Numbered from the stretch's first letter, positions 32,305-42,153 are shown. The stretch is 64,000 bases of DNA from Microbacterium trichothecenolyticum (GCF_000956465.1 NZ_JYJA01000036.1:124001-188000), one strand, 5' to 3'. A program made the numbers and translations. Notes: generated by a model from the sequence alone, not told the origin.

Positions 32305-33776
32305 CTGAGGGTCCTCCCCGTCGCGTGCGTGAACATGAGGGCGACCGCGGGCACCGACAGGAGCACCAGGAGCACCGCGTAGGGTGCGGCAGTCGGGTAG
32401 TCGAGGGCGGACGCCGCCGACCAGAAGCTCGTGGCCACCGTGCTCGTGCCGGTCGGGGCGAGCAGAAGCGTCGCGGTGAGCTCGTTGGCCGCGCCGAGCG
32501 CCACGAGGGCGGCGCCCGCACCGATCGCCGGGAGCAGCAGCGGCACGGTGACCCGCAGCCGGGCGGCGGCAGGAGGCACCGCCAGGGCGCGCGCGGCCTC
32601 CTCGAGCGATTCCGGCACCTGCGAGAGTCCGGCGCGCAGCGGCACGAGCGCCCGCGGCAGGAAGATCACGACATAGGCCGCGACCACGGTGAACGCGGTC
32701 TGGTAAAGCGACGGCACGAAGGCGAGGGTGACCGCCACGAACGAGAGCGCCACGATGATCGCGGGGAGGCTGCTGGCGAGGTAGGCGGCGCCCTCGAGCA
32801 GCCGCGCCAGCCGTCCCGGATAGCGCACCGCCAGCCACGCGAACGGCAGGGCGACGGCGATCGTGCACAGCGCGCCGGCGAGCGCGAGGCCCAGCGTCTG
32901 CAGCGCCGCGACGCCGACATCGCCGAAGGCCGCGGCATCCGCCCTCAGGAGCCACCGGACCACGCTCGTCAGTGGCACCACGAGTGCGCCCGCGAGCACC
33001 GCGGCCACTGCGGCGAGCGCCGGCAGCGTCAGTGGGCCGAGCCCCAGGGTCTCGGCCGGGTGCGGAGAGCCGCCGCCGACACGGGCGTAGTGGGCGCGGC
33101 CGCGGGCGGCCGACTCGGCGCCGAGGAGGATCAGGCACAGGAGCGCGAGCACCAGCCCGAGGGCGGCCGCGTTGGGGCCGGCGAACATGCTCTCGTACGC
33201 GACGACGATGGCCGTGGTGAACGTGTCGAAGCGCAGGAACGCGAACGCGCCGTACTCGGCCAGGAGGTGAAGGGCGACCACGAGGGCCCCGCCGAGCACC
33301 GCCAGCCGCAGCTGCGGGGCGACGACACGGAAGAACACGGCCCACGACCCCATGCCGAGGGAGCGCGCCGATTCCTCGAGCGCAGGATCGAGACCCCGGA
33401 TCGCCGCCAGGGCGGGCAGGTACACCAGCGGGAAGTAAGCCAGCGTCGCGACCAGCACCGCTGCCCACAGTCCGTTCATCGACGGGAGCGCGCTGGCCCA
33501 GCCGTAGCTCGCGACGAACGCGGGGATCGCCAGCGGGGCGGCCAGAGCGACCTTGAAGACCCCGCGACCCGGCAGCGTCGTGCGTTCGACGAGCCAGGCG
33601 CCGCCCACGCCGAGGACGACGGTCGCCGGCACGCCGATCGCCACCAGCAGCACCGTGTTGACGAGCAGCTCGCCGACCTTCGGCCTGAAGACGAGGGCCG
33701 ACAGCTGGTCCCACCCCATCGCGAACGCCGCCTGGACGACGTATCCGATCGGGACCAGCGCGCCGAGGGCCAGCAC
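32301..33776 (-). CDS. Ferric iron ABC transporter permease (FbpB-like, two-domain)
   Basis: Iron-transport permease with about 12 membrane helices and two copies of the permease fold. Each copy has an EAA-type loop: ESARSLGMGSWAVFFRVVAPQLR and EAARALAVPPAAARLRVTVPLLLP. The GTG at 33776 gives 491 residues but cuts into the first helix. The frame stays open upstream to the binding-protein stop and holds no other ATG, GTG or TTG. A CTG at 33855-33857 overlaps that stop in the same 4-nt way (CTGA) as other pairs here and would add a basic lead plus a full first helix (518 residues). The true start is therefore uncertain. Confidence 0.88.
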   Translation of the reverse strand: MLALGALVPIGYVVQAAFAMGWDQLSALVFRPKVGELLVNTVLLVAIGVPATVVLGVGGAWLVERTTLPGRGVFKVALAAPLAIPAFVASYGWASALPSMNGLWAAVLVATLAYFPLVYLPALAAIRGLDPALEESARSLGMGSWAVFFRVVAPQLRLAVLGGALVVALHLLAEYGAFAFLRFDTFTTAIVVAYESMFAGPNAAALGLVLALLCLILLGAESAARGRAHYARVGGGSPHPAETLGLGPLTLPALAAVAAVLAGALVVPLTSVVRWLLRADAAAFGDVGVAALQTLGLALAGALCTIAVALPFAWLAVRYPGRLARLLEGAAYLASSLPAIIVALSFVAVTLAFVPSLYQTAFTVVAAYVVIFLPRALVPLRAGLSQVPESLEEAARALAVPPAAARLRVTVPLLLPAIGAGAALVALGAANELTATLLLAPTGTSTVATSFWSAASALDYPTAAPYAVLLVLLSVPAVALMFTHATGRTLR

Positions 33777-33853
33777 CGCGACGACGACGACCAGCCCGGC
33801 GGGCGGACGCTTCTCGGTCGTGCCGCGCGCGGGTGTTCGCGCCTGGAGCTGGG

Positions 33854-34903
33854 TCAGAGGAGTCCGGCTTCCGTCATGAGTTCGACGACCGCGGGCCCGT
33901 TGAGCGTGGACGGGTCGATCACGGGTGCGTCGAGCTCGGAGAGCGGGGGCAGCTCGGGCTTGGCCGCGACGTCGGAGGCGACGGGATACTCGAAGCTGTA
34001 GCCCTCGCCGAGGATCTTCTGCCCCTGCTCCCCCGCGATGAACGCGAGGAACTGCTGCGCCTCGTCGGCGTGGGGCGCATTCTTCAGCACGCCGCCGCCG
34101 GAGATGCTGACGAAGGCACCCGGATCCTGGTTGCCGAAGTAGTGCAGCTTCGTGTCGGCACTGTCTTCGGCTGCAGCGTCCTGATCGCGGAACCAGTAGT
34201 AGTGGTAGATGATGCCCATCGGCACCTCGCCGGCGTTGACCGCCTTCATGGTGACGATGTTGTTGCGGTACTCGACCGCGTTCTCGGCCATGCCGTCCAG
34301 CCAGTCGCGCGCACCGTCCTCACCCTGGGTCGCGAGCACGGCCGACACGATGGCCTGGAAGTCGGCCTTCGCGGGCGCGGCACCCCACTTGCCTTTCCAT
34401 TCCGGGTCGGCGAGATCGAGAAGGGATGCCGGCAGCTCGCTCTCCGAGATCAGCTCAGGGTTGTACACCAGCACCGTCGAGCGGGCCGCGATCCCGGTCC
34501 AGAGGCCGGAGGCCGGGCGGAACTGCTCGGGAACGAGCGCCAGCGTGGATTCGTCCACGGGAGCGAAGAGGTCTGCATCTTCGACCAGCGACATCGCGGG
34601 CGAGTTCTCCGTGAGGAACACGTCGGCCTTGGATGCCTTCCCCTCCTGGACGAGCTGATTGGCCAGTTCGCTGTCGTCGCCGTTGCGGAGCACGACCTCG
34701 ATCCCTGTCTCGGCGGTGAACGCGTCGGCCCACTCCTCGGTGAGCTGCTCGTGCTGCGCGTTGTATACGACGAGCGCGTCCGGATCGGCGGCGTCATCTC
34801 CTGCCGCTCCGCCGGCGCAGCCGCCCAGGGCGAGGCCGGCGAGCACGACCGGCACGACGAGGAATCGGCGCAGGCGCGCGGAAGACGGGAGGCGTGAAGG
34901 CAT
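33854..34903 (-). CDS. Ferric iron ABC transporter substrate-binding lipoprotein (FbpA-like)
   Basis: 349-residue extracytoplasmic iron-binding protein. The signal peptide ends in LALGGC (lipobox), so it is anchored in the membrane. The mature part begins LVVYNAQHEQLTEEW, as in FbpA-type proteins. It contains the iron-ligand tyrosine pair region IIYHYYWFRD and the C-terminal block FLAFIAGEQGQKILGEGYSFEYPV. The ATG at 34903 is preceded by GAGGGG; a longer frame to 34936 lacks a signal sequence at its start. It is first in a three-gene operon behind an iron-box-like element at 34924-34942. FbpA proteins take up Fe3+ either free or after release from chelators. Confidence 0.93.
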   Translation of the reverse strand: MPSRLPSSARLRRFLVVPVVLAGLALGGCAGGAAGDDAADPDALVVYNAQHEQLTEEWADAFTAETGIEVVLRNGDDSELANQLVQEGKASKADVFLTENSPAMSLVEDADLFAPVDESTLALVPEQFRPASGLWTGIAARSTVLVYNPELISESELPASLLDLADPEWKGKWGAAPAKADFQAIVSAVLATQGEDGARDWLDGMAENAVEYRNNIVTMKAVNAGEVPMGIIYHYYWFRDQDAAAEDSADTKLHYFGNQDPGAFVSISGGGVLKNAPHADEAQQFLAFIAGEQGQKILGEGYSFEYPVASDVAAKPELPPLSELDAPVIDPSTLNGPAVVELMTEAGLL

Positions 34904-34923
34904 GGGGAACCCCTCGAGTACAG

Positions 34924-34942
34924 ACAGGTAAGGCAAGCCTAA
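34924..34942 (-). promoter_or_regulatory. DtxR/IdeR-type iron box before the ferric transporter operon
   Basis: On the minus strand TTAGGCTTGCCTTACCTGT matches 14 of 19 positions of the DtxR/IdeR consensus. It lies 21 bp before the binding-protein start, so bound repressor would block transcription when iron is plentiful. Confidence 0.65.
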
Positions 34943-34996
34943 AGCAACTGATCGGCGAGTTTCGTCCGGTTCCGTTCGCCTCGTGCTCCGGAGGGC

Positions 34997-36367
34997 TCAG
35001 TACCAGATGCTCAGGCGCGGCGCCGTGTGCCACGAGAGCACGCGCGCAGCCTTCGCCAGCGCATCGGATGCTGCATCCCCCGCGCCCGTCACCGTCACGC
35101 GTCCTGCCGCCGCCAGGGTCGCGAGCGACACACCGCCGAGGTACGTGGCCGAAAGCTCCGTCACCCCGAGCGTGACCGTGACCGCGTCGATCGTCTCGCC
35201 CTCGCCCAGGCTCCGCACGCGGGCGGCGCCGGCCTCGTCGGCTTCGAGAAGGTAGCGGCCGGCGGCGATCCCGAGCGAGTCGGAGACGTCGAGCACCAGT
35301 ACGCCGGGGCCGCCGTAGCGGCGGGTCTCGAGCGCGGCGACGACGTCGATGATCCGCACGTACTGGTGGTCGCGCACGCTGACGTTCGCCGCGCGCTGGT
35401 CGGCGATCATCCACAGCAGCGGCTCGTCGACCGACAGCTCGGCCGCGTGCACCTCGGCCACGAGGTCGAGCTCGAGCAGGAACCGCCACAGCGCGGCGTA
35501 TGCGTCGTCGGTCTCCGCCAGCAGGTAGTGGACCGAGACGGTCGCTTTCGTGAAGTCGTCGTGGTTCTCGCGGACCGCGTACACCGCGACCCCGCGCACG
35601 TCGCCGGCGGCGTCGGAGTATTGCACGGCACGCTTGTCGGCGGTCTTCTCGGCGGCGGGGTTGGTGCCGGCGAACCCGTCCCAGTGGCTGCCCGGCACTT
35701 CGATCTCGCCCGGGCGGCGGTGCCGCACCCGCTCGTGCAGGACCGGCAGGAGCTCGCGCACACGCTCGCGGCTGATGAAGTCGATCCGCCCGGCGGGCTG
35801 CGGGCCGATCCAGCCGGCGCGCTTCGTCTCGATCCGCCAGGAGGCTCCGGCTCCGGCGGGCGCGAACCCGTAGCGGCCGTACAACGGCGACTCGCTCACC
35901 GTGAGCATCGCCATCGGGATGCCGGCCGCCTGGGCCGCTCGCAGCTCCCCCTCGAGCATCGCGCGCGCGACGCCCTTGCGCCGGTGCGTCGGGGCGACCG
36001 TGACCGCCGAGATCGCGCACGAGGGGATCATCGCCTCGCCGGGCACCGTGAGCTCTCCGAGCCACGACGCGATGGTCGCGACGGGTGCGTCCATCGGCGA
36101 CTGCGGGTCGAAGACGCCGGTGAGCCGCCGGTAGCCGCTGCGCTCGCGCGCGGCGGCGATCTGCTCGGCAGTGCGCTCGCCGTCCTGGAAGCCGCGCGCG
36201 ACGGACTGCAGCCAGCCGGCGTACTCGTCGCTGTCGACGGCGATGCGTCGGTAGTCCAGCCCGTTCGTGGCGAGCCGGCTCGCCGACTCCTCGTCGACCG
36301 GACCCGCGCGGAAGGCGGCGCGTTCGGTCTCGCCGACGCGGCCGTATGCGGCTCGGGACGTGCTCAT
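34997..36367 (-). CDS. Eis-like GNAT N-acetyltransferase
   Basis: 456-residue acetyltransferase of the Eis type: two GNAT lobes (about 30-170 and 180-340) and a C-terminal SCP2-like domain (about 350-456). The acetyl-CoA loop is ISAVTVAPTHRRKGVARAML (V-x-P-x-x-R-R-x-G-x-A), and SPLYGRYGFAPAG is the conserved Tyr region. The chain ends in an aromatic pair (SIWY) whose free carboxylate is catalytic in Eis. Eis enzymes acetylate amines, including aminoglycosides at several positions in mycobacteria; the natural substrate here is unknown. The start at 36367 is preceded by AGAGGA. It lies between the iron operon and ispE and need not be linked to either. Confidence 0.9.
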   Translation of the reverse strand: MSTSRAAYGRVGETERAAFRAGPVDEESASRLATNGLDYRRIAVDSDEYAGWLQSVARGFQDGERTAEQIAAARERSGYRRLTGVFDPQSPMDAPVATIASWLGELTVPGEAMIPSCAISAVTVAPTHRRKGVARAMLEGELRAAQAAGIPMAMLTVSESPLYGRYGFAPAGAGASWRIETKRAGWIGPQPAGRIDFISRERVRELLPVLHERVRHRRPGEIEVPGSHWDGFAGTNPAAEKTADKRAVQYSDAAGDVRGVAVYAVRENHDDFTKATVSVHYLLAETDDAYAALWRFLLELDLVAEVHAAELSVDEPLLWMIADQRAANVSVRDHQYVRIIDVVAALETRRYGGPGVLVLDVSDSLGIAAGRYLLEADEAGAARVRSLGEGETIDAVTVTLGVTELSATYLGGVSLATLAAAGRVTVTGAGDAASDALAKAARVLSWHTAPRLSIWY

Positions 36368-36430
36368 GGGATCTTCCTCTCCACGCCCGCGGGCGGGCTC
36401 AGGTGCGTACGCGACCGGTGACGGACCGAC

Positions 36431-37357
36431 TCAGGTGACCACGCGCGCGCCGGCGACCGGCCCGTGCACGTGGAGCGCCTCGTAGCCCGCGGCCGACAAG
36501 GTGATCTGCAGTTCGAGCGCCGACTCCGGGTCGACGGTCAGGAATGCCAGCGTAGGGCCCGACCCCGACACCATTCCCGCCAGGGCGCCGGACTCCTCTC
36601 CGAGCTCCAGCACCTCGCGAAGCTCGGGACGCAAGGACAGCGCCGCGATCTGCAGATCGTTGCGCGTGTGCTCGGCGAGCGCGATGGGGTCTGCGGCCCG
36701 CAGCGCGTGGAGCACACCGGGCGCCACCGCCGGCACGCGAGCGCCCGCGTTGATGTCGGGCCTCGCACGAAGCTCGTCGAGGTGCCGGTACACGTCGGGA
36801 GTGGAGAGCCCGGCGCCGGACGGCACCACGACCCAGTCGAAGCGGCCCTTCGCCAGCGCGGGGCTCAGCTGGTCGCCGCGCCCGGTGCCGACCGCCGTCC
36901 CGCCCATCAGGGCGAAGGGCACGTCGGCGCCGAGGCGGGCGGCGAGCTTGTGCAGCTCGGCGGTCCCGAGCTCGGCCTCCCACAGCGCATCGCACGCGAC
37001 GAGGGCGGCAGCAGCATCCGCCGACCCTCCTCCCATGCCGCCCGCGACCGGCACGTGCTTCACGATGTCGAGGTGCACGCCGCCCGCGTGGCCGATGCGC
37101 TGCGCGACGAGCCGTGCGGCGCGGACGGCCAGGTTGCGGTCGTCGGCGGGAACACCGGTCACATCGACGGTGCCCGATATCGACACGGTGAACTCGTCGG
37201 AGGGCGATGCCCAGACGTCCTCGTACAGCGACACCGCCTGGTACGCCGATGCGACGTCGTGGTACCCGTCGTCCTGCGCGCCTCCGACCTCGAAGAAGAG
37301 GTTGATCTTTCCCGGCGCCCGCACCCGGACGCCGGAGGCTTCGAGAGCCTGACTCAC
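36431..37357 (-). CDS. ispE: 4-diphosphocytidyl-2-C-methyl-D-erythritol kinase
   Basis: GHMP kinase of the MEP isoprenoid pathway, 308 residues. Seen are the N-terminal [12 protein letters not shown], the ATP-binding loop [17 protein letters not shown], and the C-terminal [13 protein letters not shown]. The GTG at 37357 overlaps the stop of the upstream aldo/keto reductase (GTGA). In many actinobacteria ispE directly follows rsmA; here the aldo/keto reductase, a Stealth-type gene and a phosphodiesterase lie between them, and rsmA is 3.8 kb away. It is essential in organisms that rely on the MEP pathway. Confidence 0.95.
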   Translation of the reverse strand: MSQALEASGVRVRAPGKINLFFEVGGAQDDGYHDVASAYQAVSLYEDVWASPSDEFTVSISGTVDVTGVPADDRNLAVRAARLVAQRIGHAGGVHLDIVKHVPVAGGMGGGSADAAAALVACDALWEAELGTAELHKLAARLGADVPFALMGGTAVGTGRGDQLSPALAKGRFDWVVVPSGAGLSTPDVYRHLDELRARPDINAGARVPAVAPGVLHALRAADPIALAEHTRNDLQIAALSLRPELREVLELGEESGALAGMVSGSGPTLAFLTVDPESALELQITLSAAGYEALHVHGPVAGARVVT

Positions 37358-38421
37358 CGGTTCGCCGATTCCGCCCAGAGGTCCACGTCGATGCCGTCCG
37401 ACAGGGCGTCGATGCGCTCCTGCTCCTCCACCGTGAAGGACGGACCCTCGAGCGCCTTGAGGTTCTCGTCGAGCTGCGCGGGACGCGAGGCGCCGATGAG
37501 CGCGGACGCGACGACCGGGTCACGCAGCACCCACTGGATCGACATCTGCGCGAGCGTCTGCCCGCGCTCCTTCGCGATGACGTCGAGCGACCGCAGCGTC
37601 GACAGCCCCTTCTCGCTCAGCGAGCCGTTCGGCAGCGACCCGCGCTGCTGCGCGCGCTCGGCCGAGCCGTCGCCGAGATACTTGTCGGTGAGCAGTCCCT
37701 GCGCGAGCGGCGTGAACGCGATCGCCCCCATGCCCTCCTGCTTGAGCACCCCCGTGAGGCCGTCCTCGACCCAGCGGTTCAGGATCGAGTACGCCGGCTG
37801 GTGGATGACGAGCGGGGTGCCGAGCGAGCGGGCGACGGATGCCGCGACCGCCGTCCGCTCGGCGCTGTAGGACGAGATCCCCACGTAGAGAGCCTTGCCC
37901 TGGCGCACCAGCGTGTCGAGCGCGCCCACGGTCTCCTCCACCGGGACATCGGGATCGACGCGGTGCGAGTAGAAGATGTCGACGTAGTCGATGCTCATGC
38001 GCTTCAGAGACTGCTCGGCGCTGGAGAGGAGGTACTTGCGCGAGCCGCCGTTGCCGTACGGGCCGTGCCACATGTCGTAGCCGGCCTTCGACGAGATGAT
38101 GAGCTCGTCGCGGTAAGGGGCGAAGTCCTCGCGCATCATGCGCCCGAAGTTCGTCTCGGCGGTGCCGTAGGGCGGGCCGTAGTTGTTCGCCAGGTCGAAG
38201 TGGGTGATGCCGCGGTCGAACGCGTGACGCAGCAGCGCCCGCTGGTCGTCGAACGGGATGTTGTCGCCGAAGTTCCACCAGAGCCCGAGCGACACGGGCG
38301 GCAGCGTGAGCCCGGAGGTGCCGACGCGGCGGTAGTCCGCGCCGGCATAGCGGTCGGCGTCGGCGGCGTAAGGGCGGTGGAGGTCTCCTCCACGGGACAG
38401 GTAGCGCGCGTCTTCGGTCAC
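37354..38421 (-). CDS. Aldo/keto reductase, YghZ (L-glyceraldehyde 3-phosphate reductase) type
   Basis: 355-residue NADPH-dependent aldo/keto reductase of the YghZ/Kv-beta branch (AKR14-like). The catalytic tetrad is visible: Asp and Tyr in [12 protein letters not shown], Lys in [21 protein letters not shown], and His in [11 protein letters not shown]. The WHGPYG-GSRKY block is diagnostic of the YghZ group. The C-terminal NADP motif is [12 protein letters not shown]. The GTG at 38421 is 6 nt after TAGCCT (minus strand), a leaderless start. It overlaps ispE by 4 nt. It may detoxify methylglyoxal or other aldehydes. Confidence 0.93.
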   Translation of the reverse strand: MTEDARYLSRGGDLHRPYAADADRYAGADYRRVGTSGLTLPPVSLGLWWNFGDNIPFDDQRALLRHAFDRGITHFDLANNYGPPYGTAETNFGRMMREDFAPYRDELIISSKAGYDMWHGPYGNGGSRKYLLSSAEQSLKRMSIDYVDIFYSHRVDPDVPVEETVGALDTLVRQGKALYVGISSYSAERTAVAASVARSLGTPLVIHQPAYSILNRWVEDGLTGVLKQEGMGAIAFTPLAQGLLTDKYLGDGSAERAQQRGSLPNGSLSEKGLSTLRSLDVIAKERGQTLAQMSIQWVLRDPVVASALIGASRPAQLDENLKALEGPSFTVEEQERIDALSDGIDVDLWAESANR

Positions 38422-38427
38422 CGGTCC

Positions 38428-38433
38428 AGGCTA
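38428..38433 (-). promoter_or_regulatory. -10 element of the aldo/keto reductase-ispE unit (leaderless)
   Basis: TAGCCT on the minus strand, 6 nt before the GTG at 38421. It would also drive the overlapping ispE gene. Confidence 0.6.
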
Positions 38434-38597
38434 GCGAGGTCGGCGCACGCGCGCAGGTGGCGCGACGCGGCACACGGACGTGCCCCGTGTCAAGGGTCTA
38501 CGTCCGAAACGTGGTCGTAACGGACGCTCCCTATCGTGGCGACACGGGGGAACGCTCGCATTCGAGCGCGTCTGCCGACCCACGAAAGGAGGACCGC

Positions 38598-40184
38598 ATG
38601 ACCCTGCTGTCCGCATTGCCGCGCGCGACGGACCCGTGGAGCGTGCTCACAGAGCGAGGCGACGTGGTCGCCGACCGCGGCATCCTCCACCTCGTCCACG
38701 ACGACGTCTCCCCGCACGGAGCCCGCGAGGCCGATCTGCTGCTCGTTGCGGACGCCCTCGCCGACGCCGGCATCGAGACCCTCCTGGTGCGTCACGACCA
38801 CACCGTGCCCGCGCTGGTCGTCGACGTCCGCGACCGCGAGGCTGTGCAGGCGGCGCTCGCCGCCGTCTGCACGCGGGAGCCGCTGTACGTCAAGGCCAAG
38901 GGGCGCGCGCCCCTGCTCGCATGCGATGCCGCGGACGTGCCCGACGCGCCCACGGCGGTGCGGGTCTATCGACCGCGGCTCAGCCGCACCGGCTCGCTGC
39001 GCTACGGACCGTCGTCGGGCGTCCACCTGGAGTTCTGGCGCTTCGAGGACGACGTGATCGAGGCACCCCGCGACAACGCCGTGCTGCGTCGCCGCACCGC
39101 GACCGAGGACGTCGCATACGAGCTCGTCGAACGTCACGGGCGCGCCTGGCGCACGATCTCCGGGATGTTCGACCCCCAGCCACTCGAGGTGACGGAAGAC
39201 ATCGACATCGTCTTCTCGTGGGTGGACGGGTCGTCGAGCGAGTTCCGGCGTCAGCGCGCGGCCCAGCTCTCCGAATACGTGGTGGGCGAGGGGGACGACG
39301 GACCGGCTCGCTACCGCCACGTCGACGAACTCCGCTACGCGTTGCGCAGCGTCCACATGTACGCGCCATGGATCCGTCGCATCTTCATCGCGACGGACTC
39401 CCCCGCGCCCGCCTGGCTCCTCGATCACCCGAAGGTCACGATCGTGCGCAGCGAGGAGTTCTTCGCCGACCCGTCCGTGCTGCCCACACACAACTCGCAC
39501 GCCGTCGAGGCGCAGCTGCACCGCATCCCCGGCATCGCGGAGCACTTCCTCTACTCGAACGACGACATGTTCTTCGGGCGCGCCGTCGAGCCCGAGATGT
39601 TCTTCACCCCGGGCGGTGTCACCAAGTTCGTCGAGTGCGGGGTGCGCATCGGCGCGGGCGAGCCCGCTCTCCACCGCAGCGGCCACGACAACGGACTCCG
39701 GGTGAACCGCGCGCTGCTGCAGGAGCGGTTCGGACGCACGATCGTCCGCGACCTCGAGCATTGTGCGGCTCCGCTGCGGCGCAGCGTCATGGCCGAGCTC
39801 GAGCAGGCGTTTCCCGAGGAGTTCGCCCGGACCGCGGCATCCCGTTTCCGCTCGGCGACGGACATCTCGGTGACGAACAGCCTGTACCACTACTACGCCC
39901 TGCTCACAGGACGGGCGGTCGCCACTCGTCTCCCCCGCGTGCGGTACGTGCAGACGACGGTCGCCGCGGGACTTCGGCGCATGGAGCGACTCGAGGAACG
40001 CTGCGACGTCGACATGTTCTGCCTCAACGACGGCGGCGAGGTCGAGGTCGCCGAAGAGGTCCGCGTGCGAGCGATCCGCAGCGCCCTGGAGCGCATGTTC
40101 CCGGTGCGAGCACCATGGGAGCGGGACGAGGTCAGCGCAGCACGGCGATCGGCTCGGTCGGCGCATCCTTCCGCGCGGCGCTGA
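38598..40184 (+). CDS. Stealth-family sugar phosphotransferase
   Basis: 528-residue protein with the conserved Stealth regions. CR1 is [16 protein letters not shown] (about 197-212). CR2 is [32 protein letters not shown]3 is [30 protein letters not shown]. The C-terminal part has [15 protein letters not shown]. Stealth proteins are hexose- or GlcNAc-1-phosphate transferases that build capsule or cell-wall glycopolymers from UDP-sugars. An excellent SD (AAAGGAGG) precedes the ATG. No other polysaccharide gene is nearby, and its 3' end overlaps the convergent phosphodiesterase gene by 53 bp. The first 190 residues carry no motif I recognise. Confidence 0.9.
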   Translation: MTLLSALPRATDPWSVLTERGDVVADRGILHLVHDDVSPHGAREADLLLVADALADAGIETLLVRHDHTVPALVVDVRDREAVQAALAAVCTREPLYVKAKGRAPLLACDAADVPDAPTAVRVYRPRLSRTGSLRYGPSSGVHLEFWRFEDDVIEAPRDNAVLRRRTATEDVAYELVERHGRAWRTISGMFDPQPLEVTEDIDIVFSWVDGSSSEFRRQRAAQLSEYVVGEGDDGPARYRHVDELRYALRSVHMYAPWIRRIFIATDSPAPAWLLDHPKVTIVRSEEFFADPSVLPTHNSHAVEAQLHRIPGIAEHFLYSNDDMFFGRAVEPEMFFTPGGVTKFVECGVRIGAGEPALHRSGHDNGLRVNRALLQERFGRTIVRDLEHCAAPLRRSVMAELEQAFPEEFARTAASRFRSATDISVTNSLYHYYALLTGRAVATRLPRVRYVQTTVAAGLRRMERLEERCDVDMFCLNDGGEVEVAEEVRVRAIRSALERMFPVRAPWERDEVSAARRSARSAHPSARR

Positions 40185-41052
40185 GAGGCACGACCCCCGC
40201 TTCCCGGAGCCGGCGGCGTGCCTCGTCCGCGTCGATGTGCTCGAGGGCGCGCGGCGCCTCCACCGGGACGACCGAATGCACCACGGTGTCGTCGTACACG
40301 TGCACGAGGTTCAACGCCTGCGCGCCGTCTTGAGGACGCGTGCCGCCGACGGGCACCGTGAGGTCCTGCGAATAGCAGGTCGAAGACGCCACCGACACCG
40401 GGATACCGGCGAACGTCGCGAACGTCGAGTAGTGCAGGTGACCGGCGATGATGGCCCGCACGTCGGTGCCGCGCAACACGGCCGCGAGCCGGCGCTGGTC
40501 GTGCAGCTCGACGCTCGCCGCGAGCGGCAGCACGCTCGGCACCGGCGGGTGGTGCATCGCGAGGATCGTGCCGAGGGGCGCGGGGGTGGCCAGCACGTCG
40601 GCGAGCCAGGCGAGCTGCTCCTCGCGCAGCTCGCCGTGGTGGTGCCCGGGCACGCTCGTGTCGAGCGTGATCACGCGGAGGCCGTCCAGCTCGTCCACCC
40701 GATCGACGGGGCGCGCATCGGATGCCTCGCCGTACAGGCCCGCCCGGAACGCCCCGCGCTCGTCGTGGTTGCCCATGACCCACAGCACCCGTGCGCCGAT
40801 ACGCTCGGCGAACGGCTCGACGAGCGCGCGCAGCGCGGCATACGCGCCCGGTTCGCCGAGGTCCGCGAGGTCGCCGGTGACGATGATCGCGTCGGGACGG
40901 ATGCCGCTGGCATCGATCGCTCCGATGGTCTGCGCGAGCCGCCTCGCGCCGTCGACGGAATCGAAGAGGCGCGGCGTCGAGGGCGCGCGCAGGTGCGTGT
41001 CGCTCAGGTGCAGCAGAACGCGTTCAGGGTCCGGATACTCGGCGGTGCGCAT
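40132..41052 (-). CDS. Metallophosphoesterase, CpdA-like phosphodiesterase
   Basis: 306-residue calcineurin-like phosphoesterase. Metal-binding motifs in order: [34 protein letters not shown], and AGHLHYS. The order and spacing match class III cyclic nucleotide phosphodiesterases (CpdA, Rv0805-type), which can also hydrolyse other phosphodiesters. Activity on cAMP is an inference. GGAG lies 9 nt before the ATG. The final 53 bp are antisense to the Stealth gene's 3' end, so the two mRNAs could pair. Confidence 0.88.
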   Translation of the reverse strand: MRTAEYPDPERVLLHLSDTHLRAPSTPRLFDSVDGARRLAQTIGAIDASGIRPDAIIVTGDLADLGEPGAYAALRALVEPFAERIGARVLWVMGNHDERGAFRAGLYGEASDARPVDRVDELDGLRVITLDTSVPGHHHGELREEQLAWLADVLATPAPLGTILAMHHPPVPSVLPLAASVELHDQRRLAAVLRGTDVRAIIAGHLHYSTFATFAGIPVSVASSTCYSQDLTVPVGGTRPQDGAQALNLVHVYDDTVVHSVVPVEAPRALEHIDADEARRRLREAGVVPLSAARKDAPTEPIAVLR

Positions 41053-41169
41053 GTCGGGTCACTCCGGTCCGCCGTGAGGCGAGGTGCCGTGGAACCGGAC
41101 GGCGGACTCTGGAATGTTACCGGCATGTTTCGCACGACGGCCGACGGCACGGTGAAGATCTGCTGAATT

Positions 41170-42030
41170 TCAGCTTTCCGTCATGGTTCCCGAGGCTCGC
41201 GCGATGCGCACGTAGTCGTCGATCGAGAGGTCCTCGCCGCGGGCGGTGGGCGCGACCCCCGCGCTCTCCAGGATCACGGATGCCGCAGCCGCCGATCCCC
41301 CGAGCACGCCGGCCGTCGCCTGCCGGAGCATCTTGCGCCGCTGCTGGAACGCGGCATCCACGATCGCGAAGGTGCGCCTGCGCAGCTCCTCGTCGCCGCG
41401 CGGCTCGACGGCGCGATGGAAGCCGACGAGCACGCTGTCGACGTTGGGGACGGGCCAGAAGACCTGACGAGACACAGTGCCGGCAAGACGCCACGGCCCG
41501 TACCAGGCCGCCTTGACGCTCGGCGCCCCGTACACCTTCGACCCGGGCGGGGCGGCGAGTCGCTCCCCCACCTCGGCCTGGACCATCACGACGCCGCGGT
41601 CGAGCGCCGGGAAGTGCTCGAGGAAGTGCAGCAGCACCGGCACGCTGACGTTGTACGGCAGATTCGCCACGAGCACGGTCGGGTCGCCCGGCAGCTCGGT
41701 GACGCGCAGCGCGTCGGCGTCGACGACGGTGAGCGCACCGTCGGCGACCCCGTGGGCGGCCGCGGTGGCAGGCAGCCGCTCGGCCAGCCGGTGGTCGATC
41801 TCGACGGCGGTGACGGATGCCCCGGCCTCGAGGATGGCGAGGGTCAGCGAGCCGAGACCCGGCCCCACCTCGACGACGCGATCGCCCGGCCGGACCTCGG
41901 CGACGTGCACGATCTTGCGGACGGTGTTGGCGTCGACGACGAAGTTCTGCCCGAGTTTCTTGGTCGGCGTCACGTCGAGTTCGGCGGCCAGCGCGCGGAT
42001 CTCGGCCGCACCGAGGAGAGTCACGGGCAT
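41170..42030 (-). CDS. rsmA: 16S rRNA (adenine1518-N6/adenine1519-N6)-dimethyltransferase
   Basis: KsgA/RsmA dimethylates A1518 and A1519 in helix 45 of 16S rRNA. The 286-residue product has [17 protein letters not shown], the SAM motif [12 protein letters not shown], the catalytic NLPYN, and a C-terminal helical domain with RRKMLRQ. The ATG at 42030 follows TACAGT-N6 on the minus strand, a leaderless promoter. It is separated from ispE by three genes on mixed strands, unlike the usual adjacent arrangement. Confidence 0.96.
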   Translation of the reverse strand: MPVTLLGAAEIRALAAELDVTPTKKLGQNFVVDANTVRKIVHVAEVRPGDRVVEVGPGLGSLTLAILEAGASVTAVEIDHRLAERLPATAAAHGVADGALTVVDADALRVTELPGDPTVLVANLPYNVSVPVLLHFLEHFPALDRGVVMVQAEVGERLAAPPGSKVYGAPSVKAAWYGPWRLAGTVSRQVFWPVPNVDSVLVGFHRAVEPRGDEELRRRTFAIVDAAFQQRRKMLRQATAGVLGGSAAAASVILESAGVAPTARGEDLSIDDYVRIARASGTMTES

Positions 42031-42036
42031 GCGTTC

Positions 42037-42042
42037 ACTGTA
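42037..42042 (-). promoter_or_regulatory. -10 element of rsmA (leaderless)
   Basis: TACAGT (minus) lies 6 nt before the ATG at 42030, matching the spacing of the other leaderless genes in the window. Confidence 0.6.
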
Positions 42043-42087
42043 CCCACGGTGACGTCGCCTTCCGGTCCGGTGCGGGGACGCACAGCG

Positions 42088-42153
42088 TCGGAGGCTCCGG
42101 GCGACACACCGGTTCGGGATGCTGCAGACCGGCGTGTCGGGCGAGACCTCCGA
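42088..42153. repeat. Long imperfect inverted repeat in the rsmA/sugar-porter intergenic region
   Basis: Arms 42088-42113 and 42128-42153 pair through TCGGAGG/CCTCCGA at the base and CGACAC-CCGGT/ACCGG-GTGTCG near the tip, with internal mismatches and a 14-nt loop. Because the flanking genes are divergent it is not an ordinary terminator; operator, attenuator or remnant are all possible. Confidence 0.5.

Noticed and set aside
41125..41166. Possible 13-residue peptide gene (MFRTTADGTVKIC) between the phosphodiesterase and rsmA
   Set aside because: No SD, no -10 at the usual spacing and no recognisable feature.
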